Shown piece after piece: positions 21,501 through 33,900 of a DNA stretch of 64,000 nt; position 1 is the stretch's first letter; every line of letters begins with the position of its first letter. Both the position numbers and the translations under genes were made by a program. The DNA lies in assembly GCA_029953675.1 (NCBI GenBank), contig JAMWBK010000005.1, positions 186,001-250,000 on the forward strand, given 5' to 3'. The DNA is from Rhodosorus marinus. Its lineage: Eukaryota > Rhodophyta > Stylonematophyceae > Stylonematales > Stylonemataceae. The notes under the pieces were generated by a model that did not search any database, had not been told where the DNA came from, and saw only the letters and a program-made list of their open reading frames with translations.

Positions 21501-24500
21501 CGACGAATAGCAGAGAAAGACGGGTAAGTTACTGTCGGTACTGAATACTTGTTTCGAAGCGAGAGCTTTGTCCGGCTAAACGGTGCGGTTGTCCATTCTG
21601 AGCAGACGAAGGGGCGACTTTGCGATGTGGAGAGTTTGGAAACGAGCATCGCGGAGCGGTTAGGTTTCTGCTTTCCCGGTCATAATATTCTACATTTTTT
21701 TGTAGAACCAGTCGCAGCCGGAACGCCAACTCTTTACACAATGGACGGAAGAGACGAAACGGCGGGTTTGGAGGCAGCCTTGATTGGAAAGAGTGCTGAG
21801 CTTTTCCCTGCCGGGGACTCCAACGTGCACTATCTACCTAGAACACCACCGGTATTTCAGCTCTTAAGTACGAAGATACGATGCCTTCTGCGACTTCTTG
21901 ACGAATTTGAGTCGAAGTCTAAGCGTTGTATGGTCGTCACAAGAATACCTGGTATGGACGAGCTGCTTGAGCGCTTCTTTGCGGCTTCAAGAATCTCTTA
22001 CGAGACAATCGACGCATCTATGTCAGCTAGAGAGCTAGAAGACGTTGTAGAGAGGGTCAACAACGTTGGCCCGCGATGTTTATTGTATGCGGCTGATTTC
22101 CCAAAGTGGTTTCACGAGGTAGCTGTTCGAAACACGACGGAGATAGTCTTGATGGATGGCCCGGACACTGGGGCCTTTGTCCATTCCATCGTTTCCATGC
22201 TGGACTGGTCTGGAGTGGGCAACGAAATCACTGTACATTCATTGACCGTGAAGGACACCGTGGAAGATAGAAGGATTTCTGAGGCACAGGACCTGAAGCC
22301 CAGTCTCTTTTCACAGCTTACTCGTCGCGCAGACGATATTTGCTCTTCGGTTGCGTCAACGCTGAACGTGGATGCGGAAGTCTTGAGGCTTAGTTTGCAA
22401 TCGCTTGATCATGGTGTCTACGAGAAGCGCTTCATTGACAATGAGAATGTTTGGGGAGCTTATCGCAGGGACTTTGCTGCCTTTGAGTCGCCACCGATGG
22501 AAATCGATTTTTCGCTGCAGTCGGCCGAAGATTGTGTGGAGCCCAATCAAATTGAGAGGTACCTCAAGCGAGTTCTGCTACTGATGACCACTTCCGAGGA
22601 ATACGGCTGGAGCCCTGGTTCCGCGAAGATCGTTGACAAACAGCAAAAATCAGACTGGGGAATAGTTTTTGACTATTTGAAGTCCTTAACATCAGCCACG
22701 ACGACGAATACGAATCAGAACTTGCAGTACGCTGCACCGCCTCTGTTTTACACGATTCAGAAGACTGCGGAAGGAATGGAACAGCTGAGACGAGCGCTTT
22801 CGCGGGAGGAAGAGGAGTTTCGTGTTTACAGCGCTCCTCGTAGCTCTGGTAGTGATGAGCTCTTGTTTACACCCTTTGGAGGGACCTGGTCAGCCGTGGA
22901 GTCCGCCGAAGACCTCGGATTCTTTCCTCATGCCTACCATAGACTTGCAAGGACGAATCGAGTTACACGCAGGCAGAAAGAGACCAGTGCTGCTCGCTTA
23001 AAGGCAGAGCAGCAAGAGAAGGCTTCTGCGGAGCTGAAATTGTCGGACGCAATGAAAAATCCGATAAAGACCAAGGGGCAAAATGACTCGTCCGATGTTA
23101 AACTCGGCACTGCCAAAGGTAATGCGTTTGTGGCCCTATGCGGAACTGGACCACGAACTTGGAGATCATTGCTGACAGCTGGTTTTTCCAAACATATCTC
23201 CACTCAAGGTCATCTAGGCGCAATCTCCAGAAAACAAGTTCGAAAGTCCAAGACGAAGAAGGACAAAGGAATTGCTTTGGACTCCTCGGGGCTCGGGGCA
23301 CTCTCTAGGGAGCAATATGGTGAGGGAACCTCTGCGTTGGAAGGGCGGTCATCTGTCTCGCATGCCTCACTTGATCAAACCCTAGCCGGACGGAAATCTG
23401 TAGCTGAGCTGTCGTCAGAGGCTATGGAGCCTGTCGTACCCTGGACTCCGGAGGAAGATGCTGAAATCCTACTCGCCTGCGCGAAGTTGGGTTTGAACAA
23501 TGCGCTGCTGTGGGATTGGATGAGGCTGGCGCCCAGTTTCCACGCAGGCTGCCGCCAGTACAGATCACCACGACTGTACGCCGAACGGTACAAGCTGCTA
23601 GCGGGTAGAAAAGTGCAACCGTCAAACACCAACACGCCTGAGCAAGAGGTAGGTGGTGAAGCCTTTGTTGCTAATTCGATCACTTTCGATGAAGAGTAAG
23701 TGCTGACTCCTTTCTCATGCCTCTCCGCTGACTTCGAAATGAAGATCGTCTCCCTGCATCTTGACTCGATACTGAACAACGTCGAGAAAGGGAAAAGAAA
23801 AAAGAGTACCTCGGCGGCAATTGGGGGACAACCACACCCCTCTCAAGCAGCTGCGGCTGCCGCTGTGAAATTTTTGCCGGACAGAATTCCTGGACCATGG
23901 GAAATTGTGCAGCGGTTCAAGCCGTCGCAATCACACGTTCCTGGTCGGAAAGTCGAAGCTGCTGTGAGCAGAAAACGTCCGTTTCTATTTATGAGTTCGT
24001 ATCAAACCGAAACTCGAGGAGTTGGCGGAAACGCTGCAGTAGGCAGCCGCCCAGGTAGGAATTGCGTCCACTGCATGGCTGATCCAGAGACAGCACCAGA
24101 TTCGCCTTGTCCCAAACTTTCCAAGTCAGCGAGAATCCTGGGACGTCTTGCTAAGCTAGACCTCTGCTATTGACTCTTGTGGTTGTTCTAGTCACTAATG
24201 CCAATTCACACACGGCAGCATCCGGAAGCTCCGAGAGAACAGCTTCAGGTAAATCTGTGACAACGTTAGGAGCCTCAGTACCTCTTGCTGAATTTCTTCA
24301 CCGGCATCGCGTTTTTGGGAAATCATTTAGGAGTTGTGCAGGCACGAGCCCAAGCAACTGGAAAGAGAAGAAAAAAGGCCTCGAAGATGACAGCATCTGA
24401 TACCCGAGCGTTAGCTACCGGACAATCTCAGCCGGATTTAGCATCCGCTGCTGGCATGGGAGCCAGGCGAGGAATGCAACCAGCCTCGATTAGTCCGAAT

Positions 24501-25280
24501 TCGAATCAAGGGGTCCTCAAACACGACGTTGGCGTGGGTGGCTTTCAAGGTTATACCGGCGGTGGCATGATGGGTCTCAATCCTAAGGCCGTGCAATCCG
24601 TGCCCCAGCAATCGACGCCCTTCGGATCAGTTGGCATAGAAACCCATAGAGTTGGGACGTGGGGAACGGTGGGGGATTCCACCCCGATGACGAAAGGCAA
24701 TGCCAGTGGCCGAAGTGTGACTGGCAGTCGGGGAGCTGGCGGGCATGGTTCTTCAACGGCTACACGAGGAAGCTCTCGGGGACGCGGAGGATCTCGGGGG
24801 GGTACCAATCAGCGGGGAGGAGGGTCGCGCTCAGCTGTACATAGCGGACAAAATAAGGGAAAACCGGCTCTTCCGCAGGCTGCTAATAGTGCCGATCGTA
24901 TGCAATCGCTTTCGATGCAGCGATTTACGGCAGTCGGGAGAGGAGCGAACTTGCCCCATATCGGAGTAGGTGCAGGAAGGGCCATGGCGCAAATGGGAGC
25001 TGGAGGACCCCAGCAGACTTTTTTGCAAGGCCGGGGGGGTGGTTTGCAGGTCAACCACGGTTCCCTTGGAAAACCAGCAGTTGATCGGAATAAGAAAGCA
25101 CCTGTCGATCGTGGCGGGACACCTCAGCCTTTGGAAGCTGACCGAACGCCCGTGAGAGGTTCGAATGCACAGGCAGATGACAGTCGCAGTACCCACGGTG
25201 CGCTGAGTACTGGTGAAGGTCGTCCATCCAGCAAGGGAGGAAGTATCTCTCCGGGAAAACCGGTTGAAAACGATGATTAG
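18595..25280 (+). CDS. HSA / degenerate Snf2 / SANT protein, EP400- or Eaf1-like NuA4 platform
   Basis: Eight exons: 18595..18649, 18727..19217, 19298..20427, 20509..21523, 21564..23648, 23745..24054, 24192..24248, 24331..25280; all phases agree (2,030 aa). An HSA domain at ~217-260 (LKSHWDFLLDEMLW.STDFKAERQWKL) would bind actin and Arp4. Residues ~528-1140 align with both RecA lobes of Swr1/EP400 ATPases: WGPHLIVVPSATIGLWE (motif Ia) and LRRACSHPFLI are kept. The Walker A region reads LGCILSSNSAETRRDAVG instead of ADEMGLGKT, motif II is DESQ, the LTGTPLQNN motif is LLRNPDPLATN, and the SGGLGINL and QxxxRxHRIGQ motifs are gone. A SANT domain follows (~1520-1575, WTPEEDAEILLACAKL, CRQYRSPRLYAERY, as in EP400), then a Gly/Arg-rich tail with RGG motifs. 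It is probably an ATPase-dead scaffold of the NuA4 acetyltransferase; a divergent Swr1/PIE1 is the alternative. Confidence 0.85.
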
Positions 25281-26664
25281 CCGAAGTTACTCAAGAGACC
25301 ATCACATATTAAGGGTAGCTCTATAGTGGAAAATTTCCGCTGGTGGTGGGCAAGGGAGTCGCGCATCGCTGAACTCTCAGCAAACAGGGCGTGGGGACAG
25401 GATGGACGCGATGTTAGGAGGTAGTACATTGGCTTTGCCTTTCTACCTATATGATGGAAGTTCTGAGGCCTCTTCGAGGGCGGCTTGAGCAACTGTATTC
25501 TGTAAACAATGTAAATAGATGATTTCTTACTAAAAGGTGCCCGTTTAACTAAGCCGGAGCTCGTTTCGTTGAGCGAGAGAGTCAACGGAGGCGAAAGGCC
25601 TAAGGCCCCTACAGCCGTTCGGCCACCCCGTGTTTTAACAGCATCGTGTAAAGAATGGCTTCCGTACTTTTTTCTGGAAACAGGCATTGCTTAGTGGGTT
25701 AGCAAAAATATTCCGCTTTCAGGACAGGTAGCGTGCGATACACGCACCCCGTCCCACATCGAAGTGGAGACCCGGAGTCATCATCAAAAAGCCAAATCTG
25801 GTAAAAATCATTCTCCTGGTGGAGGGACAGCTGTCCCAAATCGAACGGGTATTCTGACTGGAGCCTGAAGTCGTTACCAACATTTATGCTAGTCTCATAT
25901 CCACCCCTGTGATGATGTGGAAACGAATTCGGCCAAAACATCTAGATACGAATTGCTTCTTGTCGCAAGGGGATCCCCTGCAACTGGGACCCCCCCCTCC
26001 CCAACGTGGTTCAGAAACATATATTTGAGGGTTATACTTCAGTTTTTGAAAATTCTATTCGTTTTCTGAAATCGTGACAAGCCACCTTTCTGTTACATGT
26101 TCATGTCTGAAATTCCCCCCAAAACGAAACTACTGCAATAGCAAATTTGAGGCGTAGGGGGGAGGGGGAGATTTGACAGACCAGCAATTTCAAGGAGGTA
26201 ATTCAAAGTCACACTTTTCTCCCCTGCCCCTACACAAAACGCGTACTCAATCGATATACTAGAATATTTAGCTCCCGACCCGGCCTTGCTAGGGATTGCT
26301 TTGAGGGATACGAGGCTTGAACACATTCCCGCGACATTTGAACCTAGACGATTATTCCTCCAAAAACCATCATTGTCGCAGCTTAATGCTTGGAAAGTTG
26401 ATCCTGGTTGGGGGGGGGGGAACACAGGAAGCGTTTGAGGGAGATAAGCTCGTTTGAAGGAGGTAATGGAGCAATCTGGGATTCGTGTGTGGTTGGGTAT
26501 GGATGGGGTTGGGGAGTTGTGAATTAAGAATCTGAGGACCGTGGAGAAAGGAGAAGGATTCGGTAGTCCGCGGTACTTTCCAGAAGTGGTTTGGGGAATA
26601 TAGGGCGGAAATACCGTTCTGCTGTGTTTGCTCTTTGTACGGCTGCAGAAATTGATTCTGGACG
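25281..26664. other. Intergenic region, no gene recognised
   Basis: About 1.4 kb between two plus-strand genes. It holds C- and G-homopolymer runs (near 25990 and 26410) and minus-strand frames without recognisable similarity. Confidence 0.45.
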
Positions 26665-29600
26665 ATGGCTGCCCGTGCCTTCTCCAGGTCATCATTCTCG
26701 AGGTCGAGATCGATCAAATCATATGGCTCGGAGGCAATCGATAAGCTCACTATCTTGAGGGATTTGCCGAAATCACGGTATGCGACCAGACCAGCAATCG
26801 TGGTCATTCCGCCACCCGGCTCGACCGCAAAGCCGCGGCAGTTCTCTCACATTGACATTTTCAAGATGGTGGAGAACGTTGCACATAGTTTGCGAGAGAA
26901 TGGTGTGCGCCCAAAAACAAAGGTTGTAACCGTGTTGCCACCCAATCTCGACGGAATCGTAGCCTTCTTTGCTTTGCAATGGGTGAACGCGGTAACCATC
27001 GCGTTGCAGCCCGATATGAGCGTGGAGACAATGCTTGAGCGTGTGAAAAGCAGCGGTGCTGAAATCGTTATAACCTCAGACGTTATAGAAGACGAGCGAG
27101 AGGCAAACGAGGTTTACCAAAAGGTGGTTCGCTTGAACTCTGAACTAAACGCGCTTGCTTGGCATGTCAGCTACAATAACATCTCAGGAGTTGAGCTTAA
27201 GACAGGCGGCAAATCGTTCGGGGTTCCTGCGTGGCGAGGGGGTTACAAGGACTTCACTGTAGAACCAACAGAGTTGTCCGTGTATACATTCTCTCCAGGC
27301 GCGGGCACAGATACGACTTTGGCCATAGGTCTTACACATGAAAACATCACCGCAGCAGCGAAAGCCTTCGTTGCTGCCTACGAACTGTTCGACGGTGAAG
27401 AGATGGTCATGGAAAGCAATTCCAGGACCGTTTTGACGTCAGACTTTAGCAGTGTGCAGGGAATATTGACTCTTGTCAGTTCCTTCTACGCGGGAGGCTC
27501 CTTGATTATGTATGAAAATGGCGAGTTTCGGCCAACCGAGTTCTGGGACCTTGCGCTAGCGCATGAGTTGACGTGGGTCAGCGTCAACCAAACTCAATTC
27601 AAAGTGCTGTACCACAAGAGAAAGGAAGGGGTTGTTCCGAGCAAGCTGAAATATATTAGAATATGCGATGACGATTTCCAGGACACAGCCGAGCAGCTCT
27701 CATACGAGAAAGTTCTTGGCTGTCACATTTTGGAGTCTTATGGTCCACCGGAGGCGTCTGGAATCGTCACCACTGAGGTTTTTAGTGAGGAGGTGCGAGG
27801 TACTCTAGGTGCAGCCGTGTTGGGATGTGAAGTAGCCGTCTTCGCCGCGGACAAGTCCAGACTAGAACAAGACGAGGAGGGCGATGTTGCTGTTCGTGGC
27901 TTGAGCGTTACATCCGGGTTCTTGAACGACGAGGAGGAGACAGCGTCGAGCATAATCACCATTAAGACAGCATTGGGAGACTCGACTTGGTTCCTGACCG
28001 GAGACAGGGGGAAAGTGGACGAGAGCGGGAGGCTTATCCTAACTGGCAGTGTACGAGGGGCGAGGGCCCAAGCTCGATTGCGGAGGGATGTGGAAGCCTC
28101 ATTCGAAGACTTGCCGCCAGAAGTAGAGGAGACAAAGGACTTAACTGGTGCTCCAGTTGCAGTCGCGAACGCGGTGGCAGCGGGTGCTGGTGCGACAGCG
28201 GTGCTAGCGAAGCCGGCTGACGACGCGAACAATGAGGGGAGACAGATTCGACGGCTGACTGAGGATGACATAAAGAAGGTCGGGCCAGATTGGTGCATTG
28301 TAACGCCGTTTCTCGGTATTCCAGCTGAAGATGACGATGTAGAAGAGAAGGTCGTTCTGATGAGGCGTGTATCGTCGGATGAGGTTGTTGAGATCTCGGA
28401 TCTCCCTGATTCAGTACCCTTGTCAAGTGGCCAGAACGATTCCTCGCAGAGTGCAAACATTGCCGCAGCTGAAGCTGCCGCAACGGCTGCCGCTGCAACA
28501 GCAGCTGCCAACGCAGCAGCAAGATCACAGGCAGACGGGCAGGTTACAAAGAAGATAGTCAAATTCGGCGGTGTTACTTACGAATATTTCTATACTCATG
28601 AAGACGAGGAGGAGATGTTGATGGAGCTCCTTGGCGATGACCATGAAGGCTCAGAGAAGAAGCGCTCTGTGAAGCTTCCACCAAAGTACCAAGGGGGATA
28701 CTTCACTGAAGAAGCAGACGAGAACGATAGGATTCAAGTAAGGATAATGACCACAGGGGAGGCAACCCAGTTTCGCAGGAAATTGGAACATGAGTTTGCC
28801 GCAAAATTGGAGGAGGAGAAGGGCAGAATGCGTACAGAATACGACGCTCTTCTTGCAGCGGCACTAGTTGAACAAGACTCCCAGTTTCAGCAAGTTTTTA
28901 CGGAGCAGAGCAAGAGTGTGCAAGAGGAGTACAACAGGAAATTTGACGAGGAGTCTCAGCAACAACTAGTTGAAGTTCAGAAGCGGTTGATAGAAGAATC
29001 GAAAGCCCGAAAGGAGATCTACGAACAGCTTTTGAGCGAGAACGGAGAGAAGGAGTTTTCGCAGGCGGAGAATACGCTACAAAGCAAAAGAGAGAAGGAT
29101 AGAACAGAGGTATTGGACCAATTAACTGCAATGAAGGGTGAGCTCACATTCGGAGTGTCATCTTACTTTAAGGGCGTGGATAATATGGATGATGTGGAAG
29201 CTTCAAAAGGGGGCGTATCTCGCTTCGATCGGACTGGAGACGCGAAGAAACCAGCTTTGCTGATGCTCATCAACGACCCTGAAAAAGTTCGTGACTCTCG
29301 GCCAGAACTCGACGCAGAGTTTCTGAAAAGAATGCAAGAAGCGAAGGAAGAGGAGAGCAGACTGTGGCGCGCTAGCGTAGTTGCCGACCTAAACAAGTCC
29401 GCGTTCTCGGTAATTCGGGACATTGAGGACAGGCACGCCATGGACCAAATGAGCTATGCAAAAATGCTGGAGAAGATTGAAGGGTTAAAGAAGACGCAGA
29501 GCGAGATGGAAGAGAACCTCTCATTGGCGAAGCAAGTTGAGGTGGACCGCGCCCGCGAGCTCGGTGAAGCATTAGCCGAGGAAAGAAAGAACATGGGAGC

Positions 29601-30444
29601 GCTCTCAGGTCGACTGGAAGTCGAAGCCATGGCGTCGAGAACTGAACCAGCGATCGCGACCACGAAGACGGACACTCTGGAAACGGCCATATCGGATACT
29701 ACCACCAGTGCCCATCAAACCAGCAAAGCAGCGTCAGAGACTGTGGCTTCGGTCCAAACCATGACGGTGGCCAGCGACAAGGCAATAGTTCAGGCAAGGA
29801 CGGCCTCAACAGCCGCCACAACCGGGTCTGACGCGACGGTTCGAGCTGCGGATGTTGTCAAGTTAGCGGCAAACCGTCAACCCGAGATGAAGGAGACTGT
29901 ACTTCGCGAAGTACTCCCTGGAGACGTTGTTGGTGAAAGGTTCAAGAAGAGAACCATTTCTGTGGATCTTCGATCTATTGACGAGGCCCTCAAGGCACAT
30001 CCTAGCGTTGCCGATGCGAGGGCCTTCACCACTCCAAATCGGAAGTCCACCTTCGATATTAGCGCTGTGGTCCAGTTGAAGGAAGGTATGCTATTTGCTC
30101 GCCCAACTGACCCGTCATTTTTTAGTGCATGCACCATTACCATGTTTTACAACCACTCATTGACGAACTCCTGTTCTCTTTGGTGACGCTTCGTGGTTGC
30201 AGGGGCTCGAGCGAGCGAGGCTTGGCTGAAACAGCACGCTTTGAATACCTTGCCAGTCGCTTCTGTACCTACTCGGTTCTTCTATACGACTACTTCGATT
30301 CCTCCGGGGAGGAAACAATTGGCCTGGAACCCTGATCTGCAGTTGTTCACAAATATCGCGGGTGAATCTCAAGCATACATTCCACCCAAGAGAGTGGAAA
30401 GAGCAGAGATCCACCCCGCCGAAACGCCGCAGGCCACGGCATGA
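26665..30444 (+). CDS. ANL-fold (acyl-CoA synthetase-like) protein with a ~630-residue coiled-coil insertion
   Basis: Two exons, 26665..30085 and 30203..30444 (1,220 aa). Residues ~30-465 follow the N-lobe of adenylating enzymes: an IVVIPPPGS start, LTHENI after a degenerate A3 loop (YTFSPGAGTDTTLAIG, no PKG), ESYGPPEASG (A5, Glu kept), GTLGAAVLGCEVAV, and WFLTGDRGKVDESGRL (A7 Asp kept). The A8 hinge (TGSVRG) is interrupted. Residues ~466-1097 are an acidic stretch, an Ala-rich run (~600-620), a long Glu/Lys/Gln coiled coil (~690-980) and a Ser/Thr/Ala-rich linker. The small lobe resumes at ~1098 (ISVDLRSIDEALKAHPSVADARAF, then EAWLKQ). The A10 region is SIPPGRKQLAW, without the standard PxGK. 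The fold is clear and activity is doubtful. Substrate and location are unknown; no PTS1 or clear presequence. Confidence 0.82.
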
Positions 30445-30976
30445 TGGTGTGATTGTGTATCGGTGTATGATGCGCTTTCTGCTTTCGAAAGAGGAGCATT
30501 TCCTTGTTTTAAGTGTATACGCTTGAATTTTTGGGTTAGATTTTGGTTCTCGGATAAATCGATGCGTTCGGTGGATGGAGGTCAATGGAACTGCTGCTGC
30601 CATGCCTTTCGAGCAGTGAGGCCGTCTGTGAACCCCAGACAGGGAGGACGCCCTAGCGATGGTACGCCATGCATGAGACCGCCGTGCATGAAACGAGAGG
30701 AACAAGGAGAAACAGCACAATTTGAGCATCCCACGTGTTACTGCTAGCAATCCCTTTCATGTCATGTGGCAATTGTGACTAAGGCATTCCCACGGCCTTC
30801 CGCGCAAACAAGGCCGGTTCAGCTCGAGACTATGATTGCGGTGCATGCTCGACCGATCAGAAGGCCCCAATGGGGGCACTGAAGGATGTACATAGCTTGG
30901 GGTACAGTTTGCTTGGCAAAAGTGTAAGAACAGGCTAATTTTCATGGGGAATAAACTGCTATGATAGTCGTTTTAC
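30445..30976. other. Convergent intergenic stretch
   Basis: Separates the 3' ends of the ANL-fold gene (+) and ASCC3 (-). I see no gene and no repeat longer than a few bases. Confidence 0.5.
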
Positions 30977-33900
30977 TCAAATGGTCAACTCCTGATCGAT
31001 TCCAACAAAACTATCAGACATTATGTACAAACGGAGCTTAGCTACATTTTCGATCCTGCTCGATAACAACAGGTGCGTCCGATGGACCCCGTGATCCAAC
31101 TTTCGTGGGAGACGCTTAATCGCATAAAGCTCATCTGCAAGAGGATCGCCCAGAACGAGATACCATGAATCTTTGACAGTCATTTCCTTGCGTGACGTAA
31201 AGGACGTAGAAACTTCAACTCCCTTTGCGTCCTCTTGCAATCGAGTTTTCACAGTTGGTATCGAGATCCGACTCCTAAACAGCATGACCTAAGAGAAAAA
31301 GAAGAACCTCATATATTAGCTCCAGCCATTCAGAAGAACAAGGTGAGTGTTCCTTTCCGTACCTGATCAATGCTTTCGCGGGGGATCTTCCTCTTACGCA
31401 ACTCCTTCTCCAGCTCTGCCGCCGGATAAAACAAGAGTTCGGGAACACAGACAATACCAATCTTCAGGAACGCTTGGCGTACGCGATCGCGATGCGACTT
31501 GTTGACGAAACCCAGTGGAAGAGGACTTTCCGAAGCCCACTCGCTCTGTGTTAACTGCTGCGCCAAGTGAACACATCTCAGCGTAGTATGTAGCATGCCG
31601 CTTTCAGCAGCTACATCCATCATCCCCTGCAACACTCGATACATGTTGTCTTGGACGATATTTGTTCCATAGTCTACGGTCGGTAAAGGAAGTCGCGAGA
31701 TCTGCGCAACAAGAAGGAGACGAGTTTTGACATGTGGGGAAAACCAGTCCGGGACAGGGCTCTTTGGAAGGAGCTCTTCCGCGGGGGCGTCGCGGTCAAC
31801 GAAGTTTTGATACATATCCATCCACAACTCCTCCGCTAGACGATCTTCATTGTGGCGGACGGGAACCTCAGCGAACTCGTCAGCATCAGCCAGCAAGTTG
31901 AGCAGGGCCCCATCTCCGATCGACCTGGACAGCCTCCCTGAGAAGTGGTGCATCGTCCTGTGAGAGAGATAATAGTACGCTGCAATATGCCCAAGAGGTA
32001 GTGGGCGAAGCAGGAAAGTTTCCGCCCCCGCACAGGAGCGGCTCTGCTTTGGATTCGCGATGTGCATCTCCTGTACAATTGAAGAATGCTTGTTTGAAAC
32101 CCCAGGTTCCAGCGAGCGTACTTTCTGTGCCTCTTCCAGTACTGAGAAGGGCTCAACTACTGCGATACACCCAGCAGCCACCAGCTTGTGCAGAACCGTT
32201 TCCACCAAGTTTGACAAAAAAGTCGAAATCGAAGAAGCTGATGGCTTCTCCAAACCGTAGAAAGAAGGGTTCATAAGCAGCCGACGGAAGAAATATGTCC
32301 AAGTTAAATAGTCCATCGCATCTTGTGTTGTTCTAATCGTCTCGCTCGCAATCTCCGCATTAATATGATCAGCCAACTGAGCTGGGAGCGATGATTCAAC
32401 CGGGAAAGCCTCATACAGGAACTTCTTGTAGAAGCCCTTTCGAGGTTCGTGCACTAGCAGGACGGCGAATGCGCGATCATCGAATTGGGGACGCCCAGCT
32501 CTCCCAATCATCTGAAGAACGTCGGTGAGAGGCATATCAACGTATCTGTGCTGTTTTGCGTCGAAGAATTCAGTTCCTTTCAGCACTACCAAGTGCGCTG
32601 GGAGGTTCACCCCCCACGCGAGCGTACTCGTGCTTATCAGAACTTGAATCTCGGCAGACGCAAACAACGCTTCCACAGTGGCACGATCGGACTCTGCCAG
32701 ACCAGCGTGGTGCATCCCTACTCCAAACTCCAGGGTCTGTCTTAGTGATTCGTCCTTCACCGAGGGAAGAATTCCTTCCAACGTGCTCTCGTTTGCTGAT
32801 CTACCTTGAGCCAAGAATCGCCTTGGGGACCCGTCAGCAGCGGCGAACTTAACCAGGTCCATCGCCGTGAGCCTGGTCTGCCTTCTTGAAGAGACAAAAA
32901 TCAGGCAAGGCTTGTCTGGAGAGTATCTCAAAATTGCCGCGTAGCTCGGGCGATTCATGGCCATCATTCTCGGACAGTAGTGATCACCGGACACCCCTTG
33001 TATATGTACCTCACAAGGGACTGGCCTCACCGAAGGACGGAAATTGAACAGTGATTCTCCAGGGCGAACTCCGATCCAATCGCCTAGCTCGCCTGGATTC
33101 GCCAGCGCTGTCGATAAAGCAACAATCCGAACAGATGAATCCAGCCTCCGAGCCCTGGAAACAAGCACTTCAAGAACGGCTCCCCTCTCGGAGCACAGGA
33201 GATGAACCTCATCAATGATCAATAGGGAAACGCGGCTTACATAAGCCCGTTGTCTCCAACCTCGAGTAACGCCGTCCCACTTCTCAGGTGTCGTTACTAC
33301 AACATCCGCTCTGCCTAGCTCAGATGCGCTGCTTTGTGCGTCTCCAGTTAGCTCCACCACTCGCTTTCCGAGTTTCCGCGAGAGGCGGTTCTTCCAGTCC
33401 TTAACACGCTCTCGGACTAGAGCCTTAAGGGGCGCGACGTAGACAACAAGGTCCTTCGGGCGAACTCGAAAGGCCCTCAGAGCAGCCAACTCCGCAGTTA
33501 CAGTCTTCCCTGATCCAGTTGGAGCCCCAACAAGCACGTTGCTGTCCGTGTGGTACAAAGTCCAAAACATCTGAGTTTGCAGAGCGTTAAAGTATTCAAA
33601 CGAGTACAGCGATAACACCGCTGGATCAGTGCCCAACGCGCTCTTCGGCAGAGGTCGCAGATCCAGTAAATCAGTGCTTATTGGATGCTGCTGCGGGAGA
33701 GTAACGCCTGCAAGAGACAATGTCACGGCTGTCCCCGCTCCGTGCCACCTCTCGGACTCAACGCTCACAACGTAGTGAGAAGACGGTGGGTCAAAAACCG
33801 GGACCATCAGCACCAGCGACAGTGGGTTCAGCTCGCTCAAATCCTTACACTGCCTCCGGGAAAGGCTAATGCGCTCAGTGTGGTATATTCTGTCATGCTC

